From contig NZ_JAVAMO010000016.1 of assembly GCF_030758345.1 (NCBI RefSeq), forward strand, positions 1 to 64,000: DNA of 64,000 nt, read 5' to 3'. The notes below the pieces were generated by a model. That model had not been told where the DNA came from. It saw nothing but the letters and a program-made list of their open reading frames with translations, and ran no database searches. Shown here piece by piece: positions 35,740-45,010 of the stretch. This stretch comes from Ruegeria discodermiae (lineage in GTDB: Bacteria; Pseudomonadota; Alphaproteobacteria; Rhodobacterales; Rhodobacteraceae). Position 1 is the stretch's first letter. The number at the start of each line of letters is the position of its first letter. A program made the position numbers and the translations under genes.

Positions 35740-38700
35740 ATGGCGACCGTCAAGGCCGGAGCCCTTATAACAGGTAGCTTTGGGTTCGAAGAATTCGGGG
35801 CCGGTTTGGCAGGCGGCGATTTCAACGGAGATGGCATCGCTGATTTGGCTGTGAGCTACCGTCAGATTGGATCGTCCCGCAGCGACAGCTCATCTACAGT
35901 TCAAATTATCTTCGGCGGCAACGGGGTTCTGGAAGGCGAGCTGCAAGCTGCATCGCTGGCAGGAGGACAAGTTACCACATCCGGGGTCACCGACATTGGT
36001 GTTGGCGTGGGCGTTCCCGGCCCCTTGTCCTTTTCGGACGTCAATAGCGACGGTTTGGTCGACTTGCTCATCGGTGCGCCACGCGCCCTCAGCACCACTG
36101 CGCTGACAGGGGGCGCGGGCTATATCTTGTTCGGACGCGAAGGCATCGGCACGTTTTCATTTGGTCTTGGCAATCTTACGAACGGCGTGGATGGCCAGGG
36201 ATTCTTCTCGACCGGTGGCCGCAATGCGGGCAGTTCTATCGTTGATCTTGGTGACGTGGACGGCGACGGACAGAACGAGTTGTTCGTGGGCGTCCCATTT
36301 GGCCAAGCGCCCGGTAGCCCATCCTTGGCGGGTTTGGGATATATTTTTGAGCGCCCGAATGATGCAGTCACCGACCTTGCCGATGCGTTGAACGAGCCGC
36401 CGTCGTTTGACGCCAACATTGTTGTGAGCAGTGAACGTGCCTTTTTAGGTGAAGACGCTGCCGCACTTGGTGATGTGAACGGAGACGGCCTCGCCGACTT
36501 TCTGGTAACAGGCCGTGGTGCCATCGGTGGCGGCACGAGCCCCTTTTCCGGCAACAATGGTGAGGCATATGTGATCTATGGCCAGCAAGGCGGCCTTCCT
36601 GACACCATTGATACCTCGCAGCTTGACGGGACGCTTGGAACGAGAGTCTTTGCCACTGATATCTTTTCGATAGCGGACCGGGCCGAAGCGGCGGGCGATG
36701 TGAACGGTGATGGCCTGGCTGACTTTCTACTAATGGATGCAGGCCCAAGCACAGACGAACCGCTCGTCTATGTGGTTTACGGTGTCGACGGAGGCTTGAG
36801 TTCCAGTATCGACCTGTCGACGTCGGATGGTGTCAGCAAACTGGGTGGCGTTTCGTCGGCATCGAATGCGAATGGCGTCGATATGGCGAGTGTCGGCGAT
36901 GTAAACGGCGATGGTTTCGACGACATTCTGGTGTCGCGGGCGGGCGGTGGCCCGAACGGTGCTGGCGAAACGGCGCTTTTGTTTGGTTCAGCGGAAGGTT
37001 TTGGCGACACGGTAGACCTCGATAGCATTCCGCTGGGCGAGGGATATCGCTTCCAGGCGCCCGCAGACCAGTTTGCTGTCGGGTTTGCTGTGACGGGGCC
37101 GGGGGACCTGAACGGTGACGGCATAAACGACATCGTCATCGGCGGCCCATTCTATAACCCGGCCAGTAACGCGGATTATGACTTTGATGCGCCCGGCGCA
37201 GTATACGTCGTTTACGGTGGGGCAGAGCGGTTTGCCGCGTTAGATGCGCTCGATGGAACGGACGGACTCATCGCGCTGGAAAATGTCTCCGGTGATATTG
37301 AAATTGATGACGTGTCGCAGCCGGTGACTTTCTCGCTCGGAGACGATTTCATGGTTGTCGAACGCAATGGCGAAGACACGACATTCGCTGTTACCGTGAC
37401 GCGCAGTTCCGGCACCGGCGCTGCAACGGTCGCATTGGTATCCTCCGGTTCGGCGCTGAGCGGAACTGTTGATGCGGACTTTTCCCGGATCGGTGGCTCG
37501 AACAGCTTTGCTGATGGCGAGACAGAGATCACAATCCTCTATCGCCTGACCGACGACCTGAAAGTGGAGTTCGCCGAAGAGATCGTGTTCGACCTCTCTA
37601 TCGTGTCCTCTGACGAGCCCGCTGAAGTGACCAACGGCCAGCAGGTTGTGACCATCCAGGACGATGATGAGATTTCGTTCTTCAGCCTCGGCAACGACTT
37701 CACCATTGCTGAACTGAACGGTCAGGACACAACCTTTGCCGTCACGGTCACGCGTAGTTTTGCCGAAGGTGAAGCAGAGATCTCTCTTTCGACGTCCGGG
37801 GCCGGGGCAACGGATGCGTTTCGTTTTATTGGCTCAAACACATTTGCGGATGGTGAGACGGAAACACAGGTTCTGTTCCGGCTGATCGACGATACTGAAA
37901 TCGAGCTGACAGAAGACCTGATAATCGATTTGTCTATTGTATCGTCGGACGCGACCGCCGAAGTGGTCAACGGGCGGCAAATCGTTTCGATCCTCGACGA
38001 TGACACACCGGTCACCTTCAGCATCGGCGCAGACTTAACTGTGTTCGAGGAAAATGGCGTTAATACAGGCTTCACCACCTTTGTTACGCGCAGCTCCGGC
38101 GTGGGAGAGGCGGTTGTTAACATCGGGCTGGGTGGCACAGCCACTCCCTTTGGTGCCAACCGCGACTACGAGCTAGTTGATACTTCGGTGACGTTCTCAG
38201 ACGGTGAAACAACCAAGGCAGTGCGCGTCAACCTTGTGGACGATGCGATAGACGAACCAGATGAGACTATCGAACTGGGCATCATTGTTGCCTCTTCCAC
38301 GGGTGTCGCCATCGTCGAAGATGGAACGCAGGTCATCACAATCGTGGATGACGACGACGCCGCGCCGATTGTCGGTGGCTCGCAAAGCGATCGACTGATG
38401 GGAACGTCAGCTGACGACAGGATTGCTGGTCAAGGTGGCAACGACACCGTATTTGCGCTTGGCGGCGACGATTTTGTCGTCGGCGGATCGGGACGGGACT
38501 TCCTTTTTGGTGGCACCGGAAACGATACGCTGAATGGCGGAACAGGCCCGGATTTTCTCATTGGCGGCGCTTGGGACGACCGGATATTTGGCCAAAGTGG
38601 CAATGACGTCCTGCGCGGCAATGATGGTAAGGACACTATCAGCGGTGGCAGTGGCGACGACCGCCTGTTTGGCGGGGAAGACAACGATGTTCTGTCTGGA

Positions 38701-39444
38701 TGGGTCGGTAATGATCGGATTGAGGGCAATTCCGGCGCGGACCTCATATTTGGCGGAGACGGCCGCGACACTGTCTTTGGCGGCTCAGGAAACGACCAAG
38801 TTTCGGGCGGCGACGACCATGACGTGATTTTTGGCAACTCCGGCGCAGATACGCTCCGTGGCGAAAATGGCGACGACTTTCTTGCTGGCGGTTTCGGCGA
38901 CGACAAACTCGGCGGAGGTTCTGGCAACGACGAGTTGGATGGTGGTGCTGGCGATGACACGCTGACGGGTGGTTTTGGCGACGACAGGCTCTTAGGCGGC
39001 GACGGAGACGATCGCCTGTTTGGTGCTTCCGGTATAGACTTCCTACGTGGCGGTGTTGGAGATGACAGCATCAGTGGCGGGAGCGGAAACGACGTGCTCA
39101 GCGGGGAAAGTGGGAATGACTTTCTCATCGGAGGAAGCGGCCGTGACAACATCCTTGGCGGCTCTGGTCGCGACACCATCATTGGCGGGACAGGCGACGA
39201 CACTCTGACCGGAGGTGGGGGTCAAGACACGTTTGTATTCAATGCGACATCTGGCGTTGATCTCATCCGAGACTTCCGCGACGGGTCGGACCGTATTGAG
39301 ATCACATCCGGGGCAACCAGTTTTTCCGATCTCCAGATCACCAGCGGTGGGGACGCTGTGATCATCAACTATGCGGCGGTCCAAATCGAGCTTGACCGCT
39401 TCGACATCAACTTCCTAGATGCATCCGACTTCCTCTTTAGCTGA
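35740..39444 (+). CDS. Large FG-GAP / Calx-beta / RTX secreted protein
   Basis: 1234 aa. Residues about 20-510 contain six to seven FG-GAP (integrin-alpha-like) propeller repeats with calcium loops (GGDFNGDGIADLAVSY, GDVDGDGQNELFVG, GDVNGDGFDDILVS). Residues about 527-877 are three Calx-beta domains (VTFSLGDDFMVVERNGEDT and two similar starts). About 878-1165 is a long RTX array of GGxGxDxLxGG nonapeptides. The last about 65 residues (QDTFVFNATSGVDLIRDF, LDASDFLFS) are the type I secretion signal region. No Sec signal and no exporter genes nearby. Probably a surface or released adhesin that folds in calcium-rich seawater; the ligand is unknown. Likely controlled by the divergent LuxR-type gene. 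Confidence 0.92.
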   Translation: MATVKAGALITGSFGFEEFGAGLAGGDFNGDGIADLAVSYRQIGSSRSDSSSTVQIIFGGNGVLEGELQAASLAGGQVTTSGVTDIGVGVGVPGPLSFSDVNSDGLVDLLIGAPRALSTTALTGGAGYILFGREGIGTFSFGLGNLTNGVDGQGFFSTGGRNAGSSIVDLGDVDGDGQNELFVGVPFGQAPGSPSLAGLGYIFERPNDAVTDLADALNEPPSFDANIVVSSERAFLGEDAAALGDVNGDGLADFLVTGRGAIGGGTSPFSGNNGEAYVIYGQQGGLPDTIDTSQLDGTLGTRVFATDIFSIADRAEAAGDVNGDGLADFLLMDAGPSTDEPLVYVVYGVDGGLSSSIDLSTSDGVSKLGGVSSASNANGVDMASVGDVNGDGFDDILVSRAGGGPNGAGETALLFGSAEGFGDTVDLDSIPLGEGYRFQAPADQFAVGFAVTGPGDLNGDGINDIVIGGPFYNPASNADYDFDAPGAVYVVYGGAERFAALDALDGTDGLIALENVSGDIEIDDVSQPVTFSLGDDFMVVERNGEDTTFAVTVTRSSGTGAATVALVSSGSALSGTVDADFSRIGGSNSFADGETEITILYRLTDDLKVEFAEEIVFDLSIVSSDEPAEVTNGQQVVTIQDDDEISFFSLGNDFTIAELNGQDTTFAVTVTRSFAEGEAEISLSTSGAGATDAFRFIGSNTFADGETETQVLFRLIDDTEIELTEDLIIDLSIVSSDATAEVVNGRQIVSILDDDTPVTFSIGADLTVFEENGVNTGFTTFVTRSSGVGEAVVNIGLGGTATPFGANRDYELVDTSVTFSDGETTKAVRVNLVDDAIDEPDETIELGIIVASSTGVAIVEDGTQVITIVDDDDAAPIVGGSQSDRLMGTSADDRIAGQGGNDTVFALGGDDFVVGGSGRDFLFGGTGNDTLNGGTGPDFLIGGAWDDRIFGQSGNDVLRGNDGKDTISGGSGDDRLFGGEDNDVLSGWVGNDRIEGNSGADLIFGGDGRDTVFGGSGNDQVSGGDDHDVIFGNSGADTLRGENGDDFLAGGFGDDKLGGGSGNDELDGGAGDDTLTGGFGDDRLLGGDGDDRLFGASGIDFLRGGVGDDSISGGSGNDVLSGESGNDFLIGGSGRDNILGGSGRDTIIGGTGDDTLTGGGGQDTFVFNATSGVDLIRDFRDGSDRIEITSGATSFSDLQITSGGDAVIINYAAVQIELDRFDINFLDASDFLFS

Positions 39445-39449
39445 AGTCA

Positions 39450-39890
39450 GGGATGTGTCGCAAACTTCTGGAACGGCCAGCTCCAGCGACTTACTGGACA
39501 CACCTATCCTGCGATCTCGGCAAATAGCCGAAAGCCCGAGGCTGTAGTGTTTGGGAATTGCTGCTTTCGGATCATGTCGGCGACCTCAATACCGTCCAGA
39601 GTAGCCGAGGCGGATCTGAACGACTTGAACCCGCACATGTGCCGTATGCGACGCTTGATGAACCTATGATCCTGCTCGATCAGGTTGTTCAAATACTTGG
39701 ACCTGACTGTTTGGATTTTGGCTGAGCAACCAAATCGATTAAGGATTTTGTTCACTTTTCGAGTGCCCGCGCACGGCGATCATCGGTGAATACTTCACAA
39801 CCCACCTGTTGAGAGTGGCGTGGTCCACCTACACGCCGCGTTCGGCCATGATCTCTTCCAGATCCCGATACTACACTGCGTACAAAACTG
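39450..39890 (-). pseudogene. IS6-family transposase remnant with one inverted repeat
   Basis: The left end GGGATGTGTCGCAAACTT (39450-39467) resembles the end of the complete IS6 copy at 40945. Reading leftward, the transposase C-terminal half (SKYLNNLIEQDHRFIKRRIR, the Glu-containing motif) is open from 39755 to 39504. Upstream, NRWVVKYSP and RDLEEIMAERG occur in broken frames with stops up to about 39880. The 5' half and second repeat are gone. Confidence 0.82.
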
Positions 39891-39900
39891 CATCCTTGCC

Positions 39901-39990
39901 CTTACACATCTCCGAACCGGCGTGCCGTGTAAGGACAAGATCGCCCTGCTAAATGTGCTTCTCGCGGAAGGTTTGAACCTCGGCCTGGAG
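39901..39990 (+). pseudogene. Tn3-family transposase (TnpA) fragment
   Basis: About 30 codons read LTHLRTGVPCKDKIALLNVL and then LAEGLNLGLE before TAA. This matches the conserved late core of Tn3-type TnpA (THLRTG...ALL..LLA.G.NLGL). Flanked by an IS6 remnant and the phaC fragment. Confidence 0.7.
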
Positions 39991-40015
39991 TAACTGGCCA
40001 AAACGGAGAACAAAG

Positions 40016-40669
40016 ATGACCGAACTACTTCGGGGTCAGGCGGCGGGTGATCGTCAAGCGGTAGATAAGGTTCCCGAATCCGAGGCGCGGGATCACCCCT
40101 ATGACAAGGTCGACCGCGCCATGCGTGCTTCGCTGGCTCGGGCCACCGCTGGGGTTTCTCCGCATTCGATCATGGCGACCTGGATGGATTGGGCGGTCCA
40201 CCTGAGCCGCTCGCCGGGGCGTCAGCTTGAGCTTGTGGAACGTGCGACCCGCAACGCCTCCAAGCTCTGGGCTCACGCGACCGACCTTGCAATGGGGAAA
40301 TCCCCCGAGCCACCGTTCCATCCACGTGCCCAGGACCACCGGTTTGCCGCTGATGAGTGGCGGAAAACTCCATTCGCCGCTTGGCAACAGGCGTTCTTGA
40401 GCACGCAGGATTGGTGGCAGGCCGCGACCGAAGAGATGCCCGGTATCGCGCCGCGCGATGCCGAACGTGCTCAGTTTCAGGTTCGCCAGGCACTCGATCT
40501 CATTTCTCCCTCGAATTTCCCCTGGTCGAACCCCGAGATTATCAAGCGAACCCTGCAGACAGGCGGTCGCAATCTAGTCGAAGGTGGCACGCATTTTCTG
40601 GAAGACCTCGCGCGCACCGCGACACAGCAGCAAGAGCCTGCTCCTGCTTGCCACGAGATCGGCAATTGA
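40016..40669 (+). pseudogene. phaC: Polyhydroxyalkanoate synthase (PhaC), N-terminal fragment only
   Basis: 217 aa; ATG preceded by GGAG. It matches the N-terminal region of class I PHA synthases (IMATWMDWAVHLSRSPGRQ, DEWRKTPFAAWQQAFL, FQVRQALDLISPSNFPWSNP). The alpha/beta-hydrolase catalytic domain, with the lipase-like Cys, Asp and His, is entirely absent. Recognisable PhaC sequence ends around HFLEDLARTATQQQ, after which IS3 orfA sequence follows. Class I PhaC is about 560-620 aa, so only about one third remains, and it cannot polymerise hydroxybutyryl-CoA. It lies between two IS6-family copies in the same orientation. Confidence 0.85.
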
Positions 40670-40695
40670 GCCTCCCCATTTCAATGGGCCCACCG

Positions 40696-41724
40696 TTAAG
40701 ATTCGGAAACGGAGAACCAAGAATGGCAAACAAGCGACCGAAGCCGGAAGAGATTGTCTCGAAGTTGCGGCAGTTTGAAGTTCTGATGGGGCAAGGCATG
40801 CCGCGTCTGGACGCGATCAGACAGATCGGCGTTGTGGAGCAAACCTATTACCGCTGGCGAAAGAAATGAGCCGTTGAAGGCGCCATTGGTTCGAGCCCAA
40901 CGGCGAATGCGGAGTGGGTGTAAACAAATTGAAGGAACTAAGGCGGCTGTGTCGCGAACTCTGGCGTCGGTCAGAGCTATCGCATTGGCAGGCCGTCGTT
41001 TTCCAGCGAGCTCTGCAAATTGACGGAATCCGCTTGTCGATGGCCCAAGCCGGCCCTTGCGGATCATGTTGGCGGTCTCGATTCCTGCAAGTGTCGCTGC
41101 TGCTGAGACGAAGCTTTTGAAACCGAGCATCGGCCTCGTAAGCCGTTTGATGAACCGGTGATCCTGCTCAATAATGTTGTTCAAGTATTTTGATCTTACG
41201 GCGTCGATCTTTAGTGGTATCTGCAGCCTCTTGAAGATCTTGTTGCCCTCTTTGATCCCGGCCGCGTTGCTCCTGCTTTTGTCAATTGTGATCCGTTTCG
41301 GGATACCATTGTTGCACAATGCATTGGCGAAGAATTTCTTAGCAGAATTGGTGTCTCGCTTCTCAGAAAGCATGAAATCAAGGGTTTGACCATCACGATC
41401 CACGGCACGATAGAGGTACACCCATTCACCGCGAACTTTGATGTAGGTCTCATCCATACGCCAGGATTCAGCGGTGCTGGACTTCCGTTTCTGAGCCGCG
41501 CGGGCGGCCAAGGGTGAGTACTTCACGACCCAGCGGTTCAGCGTCGCGTGATCAACCATCACCCCACGTTCCGCCATGATCTCTTCTAGGTCACGGTACG
41601 GGATGCCGTAGCGGACGTAGAAATAGATCGCGAACAGGATCACCGACTTTGGGTAATGCGCACCTTTGAAGTCGATCACCGGACATCCCAAATAGCGTTG
41701 CAGACCAAACACCAGTTGGATCAA
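40696..41724 (-). CDS. IS6-family DDE transposase
   Basis: 342-aa frame. Catalytic residues are in WRMDETYIKVRGEWVY (Asp), TIDKSRSN (Asp) and NIIEQDHRFIKR (Glu); the N-terminal GVMVDHATLNRWVVKYSP is the family's DNA-binding part. The first about 250 residues lie within the element and look intact. The last about 90 residues read through the left inverted repeat into IS3 orfA sequence, because the normal stop near FRQFAELAG is lost. The protein may still work with this tail. Confidence 0.82.
   Translation of the reverse strand: MIQLVFGLQRYLGCPVIDFKGAHYPKSVILFAIYFYVRYGIPYRDLEEIMAERGVMVDHATLNRWVVKYSPLAARAAQKRKSSTAESWRMDETYIKVRGEWVYLYRAVDRDGQTLDFMLSEKRDTNSAKKFFANALCNNGIPKRITIDKSRSNAAGIKEGNKIFKRLQIPLKIDAVRSKYLNNIIEQDHRFIKRLTRPMLGFKSFVSAAATLAGIETANMIRKGRLGPSTSGFRQFAELAGKRRPANAIALTDARVRDTAALVPSICLHPLRIRRWARTNGAFNGSFLSPAVIGLLHNADLSDRVQTRHALPHQNFKLPQLRDNLFRLRSLVCHSWFSVSES
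40723..40869 (+). pseudogene. IS3-family orfA fragment
   Basis: 48 codons: KRPKPEEIVSKLRQFEVLMG and DAIRQIGVVEQTYYRWRKK, the helix-turn-helix of an IS3-type orfA, ending in a premature TGA. The next part of the same protein (GVNKLKELRRL) reappears at about 40916-40950, after roughly 46 unrelated bases, and runs into the left end of the IS6 element. The IS3 copy was therefore interrupted by the IS6 insertion. Confidence 0.75.
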
Positions 41725-41769
41725 ACCCGGCGAAGGTGCAACCTACCGACCAAAGTTTGCGACAGTGCC
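40945..41769 (-). mobile_element. IS6-family insertion sequence (825 bp)
   Basis: Ends are imperfect inverted repeats: GGCTGTGTCGCGAACT at 40945, and GGCACTGTCGCAAACTTTGG reading inward from 41769 on the minus strand. The length is normal for IS6. The single transposase gene is on the minus strand. Inserted into an IS3 orfA remnant on its left side. Confidence 0.85.
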
Positions 41770-41876
41770 AAACTCCGAGCTGTATGACGATGTTTCATGC
41801 TCGGAAATCGTCAACATTCCGGTCACTGCCCATCGAGGACTCGATTATCTGCTAATGGACGTACCTGTTTATCTTG

Positions 41877-43238
41877 TCAGATACGACGTCGCTTGAGCGG
41901 TGAAACAAGCTCATTCGCGTTTACCAGCTGTTCCAAACCCGAAATCTGTTTGATGACGGTTGATGCCTCATCTTTGTTTGCGAAGAAGAAATAGGTGTGG
42001 AGCTTCTCTTCGATTTCGGTATCGCTCATTGGATCGGCGGGATCGCCGCGCGGATAGTCTCGGGAGGTTGTTTCGCTCGTTCCATCTTTGCGCGTGACCA
42101 TGATCTTGCATGCCGATTTTGCAGGAAAGGCTGCGGTCATAAACGGATCTTCGGATACATGAACCTTAGTCATGAGGTCATTCAGTACTGGGTCATCTGC
42201 GCAGGGCTCATCAAAATCCTTGTAGGCGATTGATCCCTTAGCGAAGACACCAGCCACGCAATACGGTAGAGAGTGGGTCCGACCGGCGCGGCTATCGGGT
42301 GCCCATGCCGTTTCGCCAGCTGCTATGCTGACGCACATATCGTAGGTGCTCACGTCTATCCGTTGGATCGACTTTGGGTCTCCGATCCTGGCTACGAGAT
42401 CAAGAGCAACATCAATCGGGGTCTGACAGAATACCAGCGCAGGCCAGCGTTTGAAGACAACGGATTCAAGATCCGGTTTGACCTCGAACATTTTCTCGGA
42501 GTGGGGGAAAAACCGATTTACACCCGCCGTACCTTGGTAAATCTCGTACGGCCCTTCGATCCCGGCCTTTGCCATCTTGACAGCAAATAGACCCCGCAGC
42601 GCACAAGATGCGTAAGTGCAGTGTTTCCAGTCTGTCACCCGATCGCGAGCGGATTGATTGGTGTCGAGCCCCATGCCGCCTGCGATCCGCTGGGCGTTTG
42701 TCAATTCATCGACGTTGAGATCAAGCGCGCAGCCAATTATGATGGTGGTATAGAAGATCGCAGCAGCGTCATGGTCATATTCGATGGATTCCGGAAAGTA
42801 GTAGTTAGAGAACATGCCTGCCAGTTGGTAAGCAAGATGCGTGAGGCGCAGTACATCCTGACCAGACTTTCCCAGCCAATCCGCCAGCGTCAAGATAAGC
42901 GAAACGTTGTCGGAAGGATGCGCGACGCCCATTTTGTTCGGCGAGAAATACGTGTTGAGAAGGTCGCTTCGACGTCCAAGAATGCTGTTCAGAAAGATCG
43001 CGTCCGCATGGGTCCCGGCCTTCCCGGTTCCCCAGACGGGTACATCGCATTCGGACGGCGCGATATCGACCATCCTATCGAATTTGGCAAGCATCTCGGT
43101 ATCGTACATGGACCCGCAAATGCCCGCATAGGAATCAAGGATGTTGCGCTTCAGAAGATGTGCGGTGCTGGCATCCAACTCGGTACGACAGATATCCAGG
43201 GCAAACTCGGAGAGGCCGACTTCAAACAGTTTGGTCAT
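41877..43238 (-). CDS. MmgE/PrpD-family protein
   Basis: 453 aa, all-alpha MmgE/PrpD fold: KRNILDSYAGICGSMY near the N-terminus, HPSDNVSLILTLADWLGKSG and GGMGLDTNQSARDRVTDWK in the middle. The family includes 2-methylcitrate dehydratase, cis-aconitate decarboxylase and iminodisuccinate epimerase. Without prpB/prpC neighbours a methylcitrate role is not supported. The gene is overlapped by 17 bases at its 5' end by a SnoaL-like gene, so they form a two-gene unit. The substrate is probably a di- or tricarboxylate; unknown. Confidence 0.85.
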   Translation of the reverse strand: MTKLFEVGLSEFALDICRTELDASTAHLLKRNILDSYAGICGSMYDTEMLAKFDRMVDIAPSECDVPVWGTGKAGTHADAIFLNSILGRRSDLLNTYFSPNKMGVAHPSDNVSLILTLADWLGKSGQDVLRLTHLAYQLAGMFSNYYFPESIEYDHDAAAIFYTTIIIGCALDLNVDELTNAQRIAGGMGLDTNQSARDRVTDWKHCTYASCALRGLFAVKMAKAGIEGPYEIYQGTAGVNRFFPHSEKMFEVKPDLESVVFKRWPALVFCQTPIDVALDLVARIGDPKSIQRIDVSTYDMCVSIAAGETAWAPDSRAGRTHSLPYCVAGVFAKGSIAYKDFDEPCADDPVLNDLMTKVHVSEDPFMTAAFPAKSACKIMVTRKDGTSETTSRDYPRGDPADPMSDTEIEEKLHTYFFFANKDEASTVIKQISGLEQLVNANELVSPLKRRRI

Positions 43239-43638
43239 CGGAATTGGCCAGGTTGAGATAAATGGAAACCTTTACGATCTTGCCGTCCCTGAGGTCATAG
43301 AATGCTGCGCAATAGCCCCAAAACACGTCACCTGCTTTGCGGGCGCCAAGATAGTTGGTGTCTTTCAGGCATCGCCACTCAATATCCAGTTCAACGGCAA
43401 GCTTGTTCTCTACCGATATGAAGTTCTTCAGGTGCAGGATCTCATGAATCCCGTCATGGCCTGAGTATTTGCCCGAATTCCAGAACCCAACCAGCTGCTC
43501 CTTGCCCTTAAATGTCCCTTTGTAAGGGTGAATAAAGGTCGCGTCGGGATCGTAGTATTTGTCAAAGAACGCACTCTTGTCAGTCGCGTTGTTGAACTCA
43601 CTTTCGTACTGCTTGAATTGTTCTTGTGTAAAAACCAT
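43222..43638 (-). CDS. SnoaL-like/NTF2-fold protein
   Basis: 138 aa from ATG 43638, preceded by GGGGAG; an in-frame start 72 bases earlier lacks such a site. NTF2-type alpha+beta cone: FFDKYYDPDATFIHPYKGTF, VGFWNSGKYSGHDGIHE, ELDIEWRCL. Members often isomerise or dehydrate small ring compounds. Its 3' end overlaps the PrpD-family gene, suggesting successive steps on one substrate. Confidence 0.8.
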   Translation of the reverse strand: MVFTQEQFKQYESEFNNATDKSAFFDKYYDPDATFIHPYKGTFKGKEQLVGFWNSGKYSGHDGIHEILHLKNFISVENKLAVELDIEWRCLKDTNYLGARKAGDVFWGYCAAFYDLRDGKIVKVSIYLNLANSDDQTV

Positions 43639-44294
43639 CTCTACTCCCCTTTTGCAGCATTGGCTGGGTGTATTGGCAGCTCCTAGGTCATGTCGCCTAC
43701 CATTGGTCACTAAAGCTTACTCTGCAAGTGAACCAGCATACCGTCTATAAGAACACCGCGTTGAATTCAGCCTGCTTGAAATGCTCCGCTAGCCTGCTTG
43801 GTACTGCCATCATCAGTGCAGGGCTGTACATGATACATCGCGAGAGGCTCGTAGCCAGACAGTTGCTCACAGCGCGCGCAGTACCTTCAATCTAAGGCTA
43901 TCCGCGTCCGGCGCAATCCGGATGGAGTGGGTGGCTTCTGCTCCACCGGCGTCGCGATGCGCCATATCCAGCAGCATATTGCAGATGGCTCGATCATCGA
44001 TGCTGATGCCAGTCAAGCCTTCGCTGAGGCGCAGGATGCGTTTCAATTCGAACAGGACCTATCCGCCTTCGATCAATTCCTGTTCTGATCGGGAATCGCT
44101 TGCTGTATCCCACCCTGTCGCCGGACCTGCCCGGGGACCGGCGACAGGGAGTGTATCATAGAGAAGAGGCACATACGATGTTCGCTCCGGGCATCTGGTG
44201 GGTCGGGTCAACAATAATGGCTAGGTGGTCAGCGTCGCCTGCTGTATTTTGATACGTGTGCTCGGTGAGCACTGTTTTTCAAAAGGAATATCAC
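43639..44294. other. Gap with IS110-end fragment, short decayed frame and a hairpin
   Basis: At about 43919-43955, CGGATGGAGTGGGTGGCTTC and the following CTGCTCCACCGGC closely match the left end of the IS110 remnant at 45011, so it is a solo end. A short open stretch (MRHIQQHIADGSIIDADASQ to FDQFLF, stop about 44086) follows and is not recognised. A perfect 12-base inverted repeat lies at 44113-44149. No complete gene. Confidence 0.45.
44113..44149. terminator. Strong hairpin, possible terminator
   Basis: CCCTGTCGCCGG and CCGGCGACAGGG form a perfect 12-base stem with a 13-base loop. No T-run follows on either side, so it may be a rho-independent-like end, a repeat relic or a protein-binding site. 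Confidence 0.4.
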
Positions 44295-44738
44295 ATGCGA
44301 ATTAAGTACCTCTCATCAGCTTTTTCCCTGATACTTCTGACTTCCAGCGCCGTCTTTGCCACCGAGGCCGAGATCGAAGCGGCCCGCGCTCAATGGATGG
44401 AACTCTTCAGCGCCGGAGACGGCGCCGCAGTTGCAGAGCAGTCCTTTACAGAGAACGCCGTTTTATTGCCACCTGACAGCGCGCCCGTTGAGGGGCGGGA
44501 TGCTATCGCTACTTTCTGGCAGGGGGCCTTCGATGCAGGTGTTACTGGCCTCAAACTCGATACGATCTCGATCGACGTTATCGGCGACACCGGAATTGTA
44601 ACCGGGTACTGGACAGTCACTGTTCCTACTGAAGGCGGTGGCACTGCCGACATCAGCGGCAAAGAGCTGCTAATATACAAAAAGGAGAGTGATGGTGTTT
44701 GGCGGGCCTCACATGACATCTGGAACGACGGCAAGTGA
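44295..44738 (+). CDS. Exported SnoaL/DUF4440-like protein
   Basis: 147 aa from ATG 44295 (AAGGA nine bases upstream). Signal peptide 1-22 (LSSAFSLILLTSSAVFA). The mature part is an NTF2-type fold (ARAQWMELFSAGDGAAVAEQ, VEGRDAIATFWQGAF, DTGIVTGYWTVTV, WRASHDIWN). Periplasmic; the DUF4440/SgcJ group has ligand-binding or ketosteroid-isomerase-like roles that are mostly unknown. Stands alone between mobile-element remnants. Confidence 0.8.
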   Translation: MRIKYLSSAFSLILLTSSAVFATEAEIEAARAQWMELFSAGDGAAVAEQSFTENAVLLPPDSAPVEGRDAIATFWQGAFDAGVTGLKLDTISIDVIGDTGIVTGYWTVTVPTEGGGTADISGKELLIYKKESDGVWRASHDIWNDGK

Positions 44739-45010
44739 GACCGAAGTTCTTATGAGATCTGACATCTTCATGCGTGACTTCGACGAGTGCATCTCGTGCC
44801 ATACGCAGATACGACTGTAGTGAATCAAGCAAGCGAGAAAGAAAGAGCGGGGAAAGCACTCCAGTGCTCTTTAGTTCTCGGCAACCCGTGGATCGACCGT
44901 ACCCAATTGCGTATTACCGCATGATAGGTACGTGGGTGCCTTGGCCTCTCTGCTGACCTTAGAGCGATCACAGAAGCTACCTGTTGTCTTCGATGCGGCC
45001 GGCCCGAAGC
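44739..45010. other. Gap before the IS110 remnant
   Basis: No gene seen. A short inverted repeat AGCACT-CC-AGTGCT (44855-44868) followed by CTTTAG might end the upstream transcript weakly. Confidence 0.3.

Noticed and set aside
38430-39203. Long Pro/Ser-rich minus-strand frame opposite the second RTX array
   Set aside because: Antisense image of Gly-Asp nonapeptide repeats, not a gene.
41877-43238. Methylcitrate dehydratase (prpD) assignment
   Set aside because: No prpB, prpC or prpR genes nearby; only the MmgE/PrpD family can be claimed.
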